This document shows, piece by piece, positions 18,243-26,639 of a stretch of DNA of 64,000 nt (the stretch's first letter is position 1; each line of letters opens with the position of its first letter). Origin of the DNA: JAGDMJ01 sp963809695. GTDB lineage: Bacteria; Bacteroidota; Ignavibacteria; UBA10030; UBA6906. The translations under genes and the position numbers were made by a program. The DNA lies in contig CAWEKI010000007.1 of NCBI GenBank assembly GCA_963809695.1, positions 62,001-126,000 on the forward strand, read 5' to 3'. The notes beneath the pieces are model-generated. The model saw only the letters and a list, made by a program, of their open reading frames with translations. It had not been told where the DNA came from and did no database searches.

Positions 18243-18585
18243 CAACAGGTCCCGGCTCGCCCTCCGGGCGAGTCGGGATCCTCGTTCCGACATCGAAGTT
18301 GTCATCAGCTCCGCCTCGACAACTTCGGTCGGAACGGGATTCGAATCTTGTGCTCTCCGCACTACCCACGTGTAAGGGGGCAATTCTGCGGCCCTGCATC
18401 AGTTGTAGGTCGGCTCTCTAGAGCCGACCTAAAAAGCATTACCGCCCATTGTTGCATCCCACGAATCTCGATCTGTAGCGCTCAGGGGGACGGGTCTCGA
18501 CCTGCATCTGGCGCCTCTCCGTTTTTTTCCGTACAATCAAGAGTCTACCCTAACCTCGCAGTAAATCACCAAGAGGAATTCACTG
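18243..18585. other. Intergenic region with hairpins and a tRNA-like 3' copy
   Basis: No gene is seen here. A GC-rich hairpin (18251-18277, 12-bp stem with one G-U pair) follows the tRNA. A second long stem (18284-18303 with 18318-18335, one bulge) lies next to it. A second copy of the tRNA T-loop and acceptor end (GATTCGAATC at about 18338, GCTCTCCGCA at 18352-18361) comes after, then a perfect 10-bp palindromic stem (18407-18430). The A-run after the last stem is on the wrong side for a plus-strand terminator. The ribosome-binding site of the next gene (AAGAGGAA) is at 18571. Confidence 0.6.
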
Positions 18586-19749
18586 ATGACAAATCTCAAC
18601 CGCAGAACCTTCCTGAGAAACACGATCGTCGGAGCTTCCGGCGCCTTTTTTGCCGCACCCGCCTTTGCCCACATAAAGTCACAACAGGCCGATACAACGC
18701 CAAAGAAACTCATTCGGCGCACGCTTGGACGGACAGGGATCGTCCTCCCGATCGTCAGCATGGGCGTAATGCGCGCCGATAACCCGGCCCTGGTGAAGGC
18801 AGCGCTCAAAGGGGGCGTGGTGCACCTGGATACGGCCCACGGCTACATGCGGGGGAAGAACGAAGAGATGCTTGGGGAATTGCTCAAGGACTACCCCCGC
18901 GACTCCTTCGTCATCTCCACGAAGCTTCCGCCCGGAGATCACGAGGAAATGGTTTCAAGAATGGACATAAGCCTGCAGCGGCTGAAAATGAAGCAGGTGG
19001 ATATCCTCTATCTTCATGGACCCGATTCGAAAAATGCTGTGCTCGACCCGGGGTACCTGGAGCTCATGAAAGGATTCAAAGCCTCAGGTAAAACAAGATT
19101 CATTGGGGTGTCCGTCCACAGGAACGAACCCGAAGTGATCCAGGCGGTTATCGAAGCAGGCGTCTACGACGTCGTCCTGACCTCGATCAACTTCAAACAA
19201 GACCATTATGCCGACGTCAGGGCTGCGATCGCCAAAGCCGCAAAAGCCGGCGTCGGAGTGGTCGCTATGAAAACGATGGCAGGCGGATTCCTTGACAAAG
19301 ACCGATCCAAGCCGGTCAACTGCACGGCAGCCCTGAAGTGGGTCCTGCAGGATGAGAATGTGACCACGGCTATTCCCGGAGTCACGACGTTCGATATGCT
19401 TGCAGAGAACCTCCGTGTCAACGAGGACCTCGCGATGAGCGAAAAGGAAAAGGCCGACCTCGCGTACGCTGGATCGGAAAAAGGGCTGTACTGCCAGGGA
19501 TGTGAGCAATGCCTCCGAGATTGCCGGAAAGGACTCCCTATCCCCGAAATGATGCGCGCGTATATGTACACCTACGGCTACGGGAGCCCGGCTCTGGGGC
19601 GCGAGCTGATGGAAACCGCAAAAGTCCAGGCTGATCCCTGCCGCGATTGCGGCGATTGCCCGGTCGTGTGCAGCAAGGGCTTCAACATCCATGAAAAGAT
19701 CGCAGACATTTCCAGACTGCGTAACGTCCCTGAGGAATTCCTTGCATAG
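18586..19749 (+). CDS. Tat-exported aldo/keto reductase with two 4Fe-4S motifs
   Basis: This 387-residue protein starts with a twin-arginine signal (NRRTFLRN, then a hydrophobic stretch ending in A-x-A near residue 28). The aldo/keto reductase barrel (about 40-300) shows D and Y of the active site in HLDTAHGYM, K in ISTKLP and H in LYLHGPDS. The C-terminus carries two C-x2-C-x2-C-x3-C motifs (YCQGCEQCLRDC and PCRDCGDCPVVC), typical of two 4Fe-4S clusters. AAGAGGAA precedes the ATG. The substrate is unknown. Periplasmic location is inferred from the Tat signal. Confidence 0.92.
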   Translation: MTNLNRRTFLRNTIVGASGAFFAAPAFAHIKSQQADTTPKKLIRRTLGRTGIVLPIVSMGVMRADNPALVKAALKGGVVHLDTAHGYMRGKNEEMLGELLKDYPRDSFVISTKLPPGDHEEMVSRMDISLQRLKMKQVDILYLHGPDSKNAVLDPGYLELMKGFKASGKTRFIGVSVHRNEPEVIQAVIEAGVYDVVLTSINFKQDHYADVRAAIAKAAKAGVGVVAMKTMAGGFLDKDRSKPVNCTAALKWVLQDENVTTAIPGVTTFDMLAENLRVNEDLAMSEKEKADLAYAGSEKGLYCQGCEQCLRDCRKGLPIPEMMRAYMYTYGYGSPALGRELMETAKVQADPCRDCGDCPVVCSKGFNIHEKIADISRLRNVPEEFLA

Positions 19750-19797
19750 GGGGCATTGCAGAATTGACCCTTGTTGATTTTCGCACCTTGCTTAATC

Positions 19798-20694
19798 ATG
19801 ACGCGCGGACTTAGCATTCTCCTGATTCGCCTTGTACTGGCCGGTCTATCCGTCTCGTCGGCCTTGTCGGGGCAGCCTGGCGATTCTTTCCCCCCGATCA
19901 AAGGGTGGTCCCTTGCCATAGATTCGATGGTCTACACCCCGAACAATCTCTGGAATATCATCGACGGGGCCGCCGATGCGTATCTTTTGTACGGCTTTGT
20001 GGATCTGCATATTGGGGAGTACCTGAATCCCGATAGCATCGATGTCCGCGCGGAGCTGTATAAGCATTCATCTGCAGCCAATGCGTTCGGGATCTACTCC
20101 CAAGAACGAAAGCCCGAGTATAGCTTCATTGATATCGGGACGGAGGGGTATATTGAAGACGGAGTGCTGAATTTCCTCTGCGGCACATATTACGTGAAGC
20201 TCACCTCCCACACTATGGGGCCAAAGGGGCTCGCCGCCCTCCGCTCTGTAGCCGAAAGCCTTGCCTCTCACCTTGATCAAGAGAAAGCGTTCCCTCCTCA
20301 GCTCGCCCTCCTCCCTTTCGAAGGGAAGAGCCGTAGAAGCGAGTCGTATATTGCCGATAGCTATCTTGGCTACTCGTTCTTCCGTTCAGCATATGTAGCG
20401 CAGTACGACAGTGGCGGGAAGGTGCAGTTGTTTGTGATGGAGTTTGAATCACCTGCGGCGGCCCGGGCGGCCCTGGAGCGATATGCCGAAACGCTCAAGA
20501 TCTCAAACACCAGATTTGAAGATGGGACATGCTCGCTCGAGGACCCGAATATCGGAACTGTCGGGATGCTCCTGAAGGGGGGGGTTCTGTGCGGAGTGGT
20601 GAATTGCGCAAACGCGACATCAAGGGAAGGATATCTCAAAAGCCTGGGAAAGACAATCAAGATAAAAGCAGAAGACAAGACCGGAGGAAAGTAG
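19798..20694 (+). CDS. Secreted DUF6599-like protein
   Basis: From the ATG at 19798 this is a 298-residue protein with a signal peptide (about residues 1-25). It carries the pattern I-x-N/D-G-A-A-D-A-Y-L-L-Y-G-F, then R-A-E-L-Y-K and A-N-A-F-G-I-Y, typical of DUF6599 proteins, whose function is unknown. An in-frame TTG at 19771 would give a worse signal peptide. A G8 run near its end (20577-20584) stays in frame. The gene lies 48 bp after the reductase gene on the same strand and may be co-transcribed with it. Confidence 0.72.
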   Translation: MTRGLSILLIRLVLAGLSVSSALSGQPGDSFPPIKGWSLAIDSMVYTPNNLWNIIDGAADAYLLYGFVDLHIGEYLNPDSIDVRAELYKHSSAANAFGIYSQERKPEYSFIDIGTEGYIEDGVLNFLCGTYYVKLTSHTMGPKGLAALRSVAESLASHLDQEKAFPPQLALLPFEGKSRRSESYIADSYLGYSFFRSAYVAQYDSGGKVQLFVMEFESPAAARAALERYAETLKISNTRFEDGTCSLEDPNIGTVGMLLKGGVLCGVVNCANATSREGYLKSLGKTIKIKAEDKTGGK

Positions 20695-20844
20695 CCGGTT
20701 TCAGGTACTTGGTTTCTTTTCCGTTCCGGGGGAACTCGATTGAGCCGGTTTGCCTGCTGCAAATCAAGCCTCATCCCTCGCTGGATGCGAGGGGCGGCAC
20801 TCTCGTCCCGCCACCACTCAGTCGCGGCGGGAGTGAGCTTCCTG

Positions 20845-20900
20845 CTTCTTGCCTATTGCCACTCCCCTCTACCTTCTACACTCTTCCGTCTACCCTCTAG
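20845..20900 (-). repeat. Purine-rich heptad repeat beginning at a stop codon
   Basis: Read on the minus strand, eight consecutive 7-base units related to GTAGAGG begin with CTAGAGG, which contains the TAG stop of the Wzi-like gene. The rest of the 20695-20896 gap holds further hairpins, for example CCCTCGC/GCGAGGG at 20775-20793. No gene is seen. Confidence 0.55.
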
Positions 20901-22576
20901 TAATCCACTCTGATCGTCCCCCACACGCTCACAGGCTTCTCCTCCGTCCCCTCTGCAGGCCGGCGGATCGATTGCGCGAAGACTTTCAGGTCGATAAAAT
21001 ACTGCCGGATGGGCTGCCAGGTTGCTGTGAAAGATGCCAACGTCCGGTTGACGAGATTGCCCTGGAGGAAGTAATTTGCATGAGCAAGATGGTTTTCGCC
21101 ATGCAGAAAATCCGAACCCGCGTCAAAGATGATCTTGCCCGACGCCGGATCGACGATGTTCTCGCCTGTCCTCTGAAATTGCACCTGGCCGCTGAGCAGG
21201 AGCCGGCTTGTCACAGCGTAATCGGCACGGAAGCGCCACGCGTCCGAATTAGGCTGCAAAGCCTCTCCAAGTGGAAGGTTCCAGCTGGTATAGGAATTCG
21301 CGTTCGTCCAGTGGGTTTCCACAAACGGGTTGATCCTCGAATACTCCCCGCTGAGCAGAAGCCCGGGCAATGTAAATGCATCATTCCACAGGACCCCCAG
21401 CTGCCATCCAAACTTGTTGGTGTTCCGGGTGACATCCGATGCATTGATGGTGCCAAACTTCAGGTCATCGATAAGGAATGACCCGAACAATCGCAGGTTT
21501 CGGGCGGCCATAACCTCAAGATCGACCCAGATCAGGGAGTTGTGAGCATCGTCCCCTGTGTTAGGCAGTTCCGTGGAAAGCTCCGCGCTGGTAAGAAAAA
21601 TCAGCGGGTTCATCATGGTAAAGCTGATCGGCTGGTTGCTGTACAGGATGGCTTCGTTCAGCCCGATCCGGACACGCTTCCCCGCGTTGAATTCCAACCG
21701 ATGCGCCGCAATGTATTTGGCTGCAAGGGTCTTTCCGTTCGAGTCCGCCCCCACGAGGCTCCCATGCAGAAAGGAATAATGAACGCTGTTGCTCCGCAGG
21801 TCGATCTTCGCGAAATCGAACGGCACGGTATTACTGGAGATTACCGCCCTGTCCTGGTACCCCATGCCCCAGTTAAGTTGTTCCCGGCCGAATGTGATCG
21901 CCAGCCAATCTGCGTCGTAGCGCAGATAGCCGTTGGTGAAATCGAAAAAGTTCTCGCCACGATTGAACTGCGCGTTGGCCTGGAGGCGGGGATCCAGGAG
22001 CGCGAACTCTTTGGAGCCGCTAAACTGGACGCCATTGGACGCCTGCACGTAGTATCCCATCCGATCGAACAGCGTGCCGCGCAAACGAATTCCGATCTCC
22101 CCGAGCGACGCGAAATGCGGCTCCGGCGTCTGGTCGTTCCCGGCCCGGTAGCTCCAGTCGGCAAATCCGTCTATGAAGACCGACGATGAGGAATCCGAGT
22201 AGTTATACAGATACTTCTGCCGCGTGTCATCGAAAACACCGGAGAATTCAAAACCCGGGATAAGAGAAGAGGATGGGTCGAGCGTATGATCGAGGTCGTA
22301 AGAAAACTCCACTCGCAGGTCACGCAACCAGGCGTCATCCGCAGCGGGCAGGCGGTCACCGACAACAGCGCGCATCTGGAGCGAATCCAGGAAGCCGGCA
22401 ATGTCCTTCCGGGACAAGGGAAGCATTCCCCAGTGGAAGCCGTGAATCGCGCCTCGGAGTTCCTGGCGGAAGAGGAACTGATACACCGGGTTGGTCACGG
22501 GAACCAGCTCACGCTGTGCCAATGCAGTGGCCCCACTCGCAAGCAGAAGGATCAGGGAAACTCGGAGGATGCGCAT
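20897..22576 (-). CDS. Wzi-like capsule-assembly outer-membrane barrel protein
   Basis: From the ATG at 22576 the protein is 559 residues with a signal peptide ending at A-L-A-Q (about residue 21). The body has alternating amphipathic strands and the pattern of the Caps_assemb_Wzi family, including the GREQLNWGMGYQDR segment and repeated aromatic strand ends. It closes with the aromatic residue typical of outer-membrane barrels (VDY). Wzi binds exported capsule at the surface, so it may retain the glycan made by the locus at 32-56 kb (inference). An in-frame start at 22609 would spoil the signal peptide. Confidence 0.75.
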   Translation of the reverse strand: MRILRVSLILLLASGATALAQRELVPVTNPVYQFLFRQELRGAIHGFHWGMLPLSRKDIAGFLDSLQMRAVVGDRLPAADDAWLRDLRVEFSYDLDHTLDPSSSLIPGFEFSGVFDDTRQKYLYNYSDSSSSVFIDGFADWSYRAGNDQTPEPHFASLGEIGIRLRGTLFDRMGYYVQASNGVQFSGSKEFALLDPRLQANAQFNRGENFFDFTNGYLRYDADWLAITFGREQLNWGMGYQDRAVISSNTVPFDFAKIDLRSNSVHYSFLHGSLVGADSNGKTLAAKYIAAHRLEFNAGKRVRIGLNEAILYSNQPISFTMMNPLIFLTSAELSTELPNTGDDAHNSLIWVDLEVMAARNLRLFGSFLIDDLKFGTINASDVTRNTNKFGWQLGVLWNDAFTLPGLLLSGEYSRINPFVETHWTNANSYTSWNLPLGEALQPNSDAWRFRADYAVTSRLLLSGQVQFQRTGENIVDPASGKIIFDAGSDFLHGENHLAHANYFLQGNLVNRTLASFTATWQPIRQYFIDLKVFAQSIRRPAEGTEEKPVSVWGTIRVDY

Positions 22577-22658
22577 TGGGTGAGAAGGGCACGTTGCGAA
22601 ATTGACCACTTTACCTCATTGGATTATCAGAAAGGTTAATTAATTCTGACAGCCACAT

Positions 22659-23948
22659 TTAGCCGACAATTGCGCCGACATCAATGAGGTGAATCTGCCG
22701 CCCTGTCCCGTTGTAGGGAGAATCCATTATGACCTTCTTTCCATCCCGCGTAAAGCGCGGGTGGAGGTCGCACCGCCACTCGTTCTGCGGCGGAGCGCCC
22801 CAGTACGGTTTGGGAGCTTCAAAGGCGCCGAGGTGGACACGACGTTTCCGAGCCAGGTGATAGAGATACACGTGCTGCTTCATGTTCTTGTCCGGATAGG
22901 TGTCGTAGAGCACCCATTGCTTGTCCGGAGAATACGTGCAGTGGCCGTCTGACTTCACGACCCCTTTAGCAATTTCTTCCACGTTCTTGTCCGGCGAGTC
23001 CTTGAAGAGATAAAATCCCTGCCTGCCGCCCGGAGCCGTTTCCGCATACGCGAGGATGTGCTCCGGATCGCGCCAGATGAAGTGCGAGATCCATCCGGAA
23101 TCCGCGGGAATCCGGATATCGGAGCCATCCGAGGCTGCGGTGACCATCCGTGTCGTATGCCATTTGTCGCCGGGCTTCCGCCAACGATGGAGGAACACGA
23201 ATCGTGACCCCTCGGGATTGAACAACAAGTGGTTGAACCAGTGCTTTGCTCTGGATATGTCGCCGTGCGGGTATGGCAGGCGGACGACATCGGCAACGCT
23301 GAACAACATTACTTGTTTGCCCGTATTGAGATCAATCTTGAAGATCCCGGAGTCCTTCGGAGCGAGCACGTCCCGATTAGGATCGGGAATTCCGACGTAC
23401 CCATACCCCGGCCGGGTGTCCCCCAGCCGTCGGAAGTCCGGGGTGATCGCCCATTGACCATCCGGGCTGATGGCATAGATGGGATGCGGAATCGTCCGCC
23501 GTTTGCCAGTCTTGACGTTCAACAGGCGGCTGACGTATTCGCCCTTTTCCCGGTCGTTCCAGATAACCTCATTCTCCGTGCCCGGCCGCCACTGGAGCAT
23601 GCATCCCTGTTGCCAGCACCAGGCACTCGATGTGCCCAGTTCAGTCCATCGATCCTGATCGCCCAGATCGATCATGCCCACACGGATCACATCATCAGGC
23701 CGTGGCGCACTATGCTCAAAATCGATCTCCATACCGAGGACATAGCGGTCGGTGGGATCAGATTCAAACTTATCATAGTACCCAAACCAATGGAACTGCG
23801 GTCCGCGCGTTATCTGGCGCACCGGAGGAAACGGCTCCGGCTTATTGCGGACCATTCGATAGACACGATCAAGCGAGCTGGAGCTCGCCACTACCGACTT
23901 GGCGGATTCTTTGAGACGCCGACGAAGGGCGTGGACACTGGGAACCAT
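22659..23948 (-). CDS. Beta-propeller protein of unknown function
   Basis: This 429-residue protein is composed of repeated beta-sheet blades with WD40/TolB-like motifs (S-P-D-G-Q-W, S-P-D-K-Q-W, N-P-E-G-S-R-F). Near the start it carries FHWFGYYDKFESDPTDRYVL. It resembles oligogalacturonate-lyase-type and TolB-type propellers, but I cannot assign a reaction. No signal peptide is clear. The ATG at 23948 has AGAGAAAG upstream; ATG 23966 and TTG 24008 are alternatives. It lies next to the Wzi-like gene on the same strand. Confidence 0.65.
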   Translation of the reverse strand: MVPSVHALRRRLKESAKSVVASSSSLDRVYRMVRNKPEPFPPVRQITRGPQFHWFGYYDKFESDPTDRYVLGMEIDFEHSAPRPDDVIRVGMIDLGDQDRWTELGTSSAWCWQQGCMLQWRPGTENEVIWNDREKGEYVSRLLNVKTGKRRTIPHPIYAISPDGQWAITPDFRRLGDTRPGYGYVGIPDPNRDVLAPKDSGIFKIDLNTGKQVMLFSVADVVRLPYPHGDISRAKHWFNHLLFNPEGSRFVFLHRWRKPGDKWHTTRMVTAASDGSDIRIPADSGWISHFIWRDPEHILAYAETAPGGRQGFYLFKDSPDKNVEEIAKGVVKSDGHCTYSPDKQWVLYDTYPDKNMKQHVYLYHLARKRRVHLGAFEAPKPYWGAPPQNEWRCDLHPRFTRDGKKVIMDSPYNGTGRQIHLIDVGAIVG

Positions 23949-24081
23949 GGTATACTTTCTCTGCATGAACTGAGCTAAGAATATACCGTAGTATGCCCCG
24001 ATTGTCAAGCCGATTCCACGTCAATTCAAAGAAGTGGCACGGACTGGTTTATGTCCTCAAGTTTCGCTAATTTAATCAATT

Positions 24082-24783
24082 ATGCGCATTGCCGTAATCT
24101 CTGATATCCATTCGAACATACAAGCACTCACGCAGGCGCTGTCGATCATCGACGAGCGGCAAGTAGACAAGATCTACTGCCTTGGGGACATCGTCGGGTA
24201 CGGCGGCAATCCGAACGAGTGCCTCGATCTCATCCGCGAACGCGCCAGCCTGTGTATCCTCGGAAACCACGACCTCGCCTCCATTGACCCGGCCAATGCC
24301 GAGTTCTTCTCCAGGCCAGGCCGTATCGCCATCGAGTGGACACATAGCGTGCTCACGCCTGACAATGCCAACTTTCTCTCTTCTCTCCCTTACACCGCTT
24401 CGATCGACATCTGCACGCTTGTGCACGCAAGCCCGCTGGATCCCGAGCAATGGCAATATGTGTTGTCGCTGCAGGTTGCCAAAATGCAGTTCCCGGCTTT
24501 TCCCACGCAGCTCTGTTTCATCGGGCACACCCACGTCCCGGCGGTCTGCGGAGAAGACCTGAAGACTTTTGTCCTGAAAAAGGAAAAGCGATTCCTGATC
24601 AACGTGGGCAGCGTCGGACAACCCCGCGACGGAAACCCGCAGCTCAGTTTCGGATTGCTGGATACCGGGACCTGGAAATATGAGAATGTCAGGGCAAGCT
24701 ACGACATCGACAAAGCGGCGCAGGCCATCCGCAGCATGGGCCTGCCTTCAACTCTGGCAGCAAGGCTGTACCAGGGTGCATGA
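24082..24783 (+). CDS. Metallophosphoesterase (YfcE/Calcineurin-like)
   Basis: This 233-residue protein has the complete dinuclear-metal signature: D8-x-H10, G-D36, G-N62-H63-D, a His in LVHASPLDP and GHTH near residue 151. It belongs to the short-chain phosphodiesterase/protein-phosphatase group (YfcE/MJ0936-like). The substrate cannot be told from sequence. It is a single gene followed by the heptad inverted repeat. Confidence 0.9.
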   Translation: MRIAVISDIHSNIQALTQALSIIDERQVDKIYCLGDIVGYGGNPNECLDLIRERASLCILGNHDLASIDPANAEFFSRPGRIAIEWTHSVLTPDNANFLSSLPYTASIDICTLVHASPLDPEQWQYVLSLQVAKMQFPAFPTQLCFIGHTHVPAVCGEDLKTFVLKKEKRFLINVGSVGQPRDGNPQLSFGLLDTGTWKYENVRASYDIDKAAQAIRSMGLPSTLAARLYQGA

Positions 24784-24787
24784 GTCA

Positions 24788-25006
24788 GGTTCACCATTCA
24801 CCGGTCACCGATAGTCATTCACCATTCGGGGCTCACGGTTCGCGGTTCTCGATTCATGATTCGCCTGGCGTAGCCAGGAAGGCCCCAGGCGACCGGGTGA
24901 TAGGTCCTGTGTAAGTGCATCTCAGAACGGCGAACCGAGAACCGTGACCGGCGAATTGAGAACACCGAAGTATGAACGCTGAATGGCGACTGGCGAACGG
25001 TGAATC
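24788..25006 (+). repeat. Two 11 x 7-bp heptad arms in inverted orientation
   Basis: Arm 1 (24788-24864) is eleven contiguous 7-base units of consensus NNTTCNC. Arm 2 (24930-25006) is eleven contiguous units of the complementary consensus GNGAANN. The centre holds a perfect CCTGGC/GCCAGG hairpin (24865 region). The whole could form a long cruciform or RNA hairpin. It fills the gap between the phosphoesterase gene and tadA and ends just before the tadA ribosome-binding site. Confidence 0.75.
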
Positions 25007-25027
25007 ACGCGCAAGGAAGACTCATTG

Positions 25028-25504
25028 ATGACAGAAGACGAACGCTGGATGGAATACGCGCTGAAAGAAGCAGAACAGGCGTACAAACGGAACGAGGTCC
25101 CGATCGGGGCAGTGGTAATCCTGAAAAACAGGATCATCGGGAAAGGGTACAACCAGATCGAGTCGCTTCACGACCCCACGGCACACGCAGAGATCATTGC
25201 CATTACGGCGGCTGCGGCCCATACGGGCAACCGAAGGCTCGAGCTGTGCACGCTCTATGTGACCCTCGAGCCCTGCACCATGTGCGCCGGGGCGATCGTG
25301 CTCGCGCGCATTCCGCGGCTGGTCTATGGCGCCGTCGACCCCAAAGCGGGCGCCTGCGGGACACTCTACAATATCGTCAATGATGCAAGGCTGAACCACC
25401 GTGTCGAGACGATCAACGCTGTGCTGGAGGAGCGGTGCGGGGGAATGCTCAAAGAGTTCTTTGCCAAGGTGAGGACTGGCGGGGCGGCGAAACCGGGAAA
25501 CTGA
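25028..25504 (+). CDS. tadA: tRNA adenosine(34) deaminase TadA
   Basis: This 158-residue deaminase converts A34 of tRNA-Arg(ACG) to inosine. Zinc and catalytic residues are visible: H53-A-E55 and P-C83-T-M-C86. The length and motifs match bacterial TadA. AAGGAAG lies eight bases before the ATG at 25028, so this start is chosen over the TTG one codon upstream. It converges on prfA. Confidence 0.95.
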   Translation: MTEDERWMEYALKEAEQAYKRNEVPIGAVVILKNRIIGKGYNQIESLHDPTAHAEIIAITAAAAHTGNRRLELCTLYVTLEPCTMCAGAIVLARIPRLVYGAVDPKAGACGTLYNIVNDARLNHRVETINAVLEERCGGMLKEFFAKVRTGGAAKPGN

Positions 25505-25542
25505 GCCCTTTTCCCATCAGGCGCTTGCCCACCCAATCGTCT

Positions 25543-26613
25543 TCACTGACTACTGCTCTTGAGCTTTTCTGCTCTGTCAGCGATCTTCAGCTGCTCCAAC
25601 AGATCCCCCAGCTTGCCATCAATGATTTCCGAAAGGTTATAAAGCGTCAGCCCGATACGGTGGTCGGTGACACGGTTCTGAGGAAAATTGTAGGTTCGGA
25701 TCTTCTCGCTCCTGTCCCCGCTTTTCACCATCATCTTCCGTTGGGCGGCAACGTCACCGGTTTGCGCCCGAATTTTAGACTCGTACAGCTTGGCCCGGAG
25801 CATCTTCATTGCCCGCTCGCGGTTCTGGAATTGCGACCGTTCCTGGCGGCAGGCCACGATGATCCCGGAAGGCCTGTGGGTGATGCGGACGGCGGTTTCC
25901 ACCTTGTTCACGTTCTGTCCCCCTTTCCCTCCCGACCGGAACGTATCGATCTCCAGATCGGCCGGGTTGATGTCGACTTCGACCTGCTCAACCTCCGGAA
26001 GCACGGCCACCGTGGCGGCCGAGGTATGGACTCGCCCCTGTGTCTCTGTCTCAGGAACGCGCTGCACCCGGTGCACGCCGCTCTCAAATTTCATTGAGCC
26101 AAAGACGTCGTTTCCGCTCAGGGCAAAGGAGATCTCCTTGATCCCGCCTATCCCCGTGTCGCTCAGGTCCAGCACTTCCACTTTCCACCCTTGCTTCTCA
26201 GCATACCGGGAATACATGCGGAAAAGGTCGGCGCCGAAGAGTGCCGCCTCGTCCCCCCCCGTTCCTGCCCGGATCTCCACAATAACATTTTTGCTATCAT
26301 TGGGATCCTTCGGGATGAGCAAGGTTTTCAGCTCTTCCTCCAGCCTCTGGAGGTTCGCTCTTGCCTCCTCCATTTCCCCGTAGGCAAGCTGTTTCATTTC
26401 CGGGTCGGACGAGGTCTCGGTGATCTCTTTCAAGCCCGCCAGCTCGTCTTTCATCTTCCGGTAGCGGTCATACGCGCGGATGAGCGGCGTCAGATCGCTG
26501 TGCTCCTTGCTGAGTTCCCTGAATCTTTCCTGGTTGGCGAGGACGTTCGGGTCGCTGAGCAGCGCCGTGATCTCGTCGTATCGTTCCTTGACTTTTTCGA
26601 GCCTGTCGAGCAT
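25543..26613 (-). CDS. prfA: Peptide chain release factor 1
   Basis: From the ATG at 26613 the protein is 356 residues, the usual RF1 length. It shows the GGQ peptidyl-hydrolysis motif (residues 231-233) and the PxT stop-codon recognition tripeptide as P-E-T (187-189), which assigns it to RF1 (UAA/UAG) rather than RF2. The longer reading frame to 26706 overlaps the DUF1385 gene and is not needed. The DUF1385-prfA gene order is common in several phyla. Confidence 0.97.
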   Translation of the reverse strand: MLDRLEKVKERYDEITALLSDPNVLANQERFRELSKEHSDLTPLIRAYDRYRKMKDELAGLKEITETSSDPEMKQLAYGEMEEARANLQRLEEELKTLLIPKDPNDSKNVIVEIRAGTGGDEAALFGADLFRMYSRYAEKQGWKVEVLDLSDTGIGGIKEISFALSGNDVFGSMKFESGVHRVQRVPETETQGRVHTSAATVAVLPEVEQVEVDINPADLEIDTFRSGGKGGQNVNKVETAVRITHRPSGIIVACRQERSQFQNRERAMKMLRAKLYESKIRAQTGDVAAQRKMMVKSGDRSEKIRTYNFPQNRVTDHRIGLTLYNLSEIIDGKLGDLLEQLKIADRAEKLKSSSQ

Positions 26614-26639
26614 ACTATTAGTTTTGTGAAAGTCAACGC

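Noticed and set aside
18407..18430. Palindrome with an A-run as a terminator of the tRNA
   Set aside because: The A-run follows the stem on the plus strand. A T-run would be needed there, and on the minus strand the T-run precedes the stem.
26253..26260. C8 run in prfA as a phase-variable site
   Set aside because: The run encodes a conserved Gly-Gly in an essential gene and the frame is intact; eight bases is short for slippage-driven switching.
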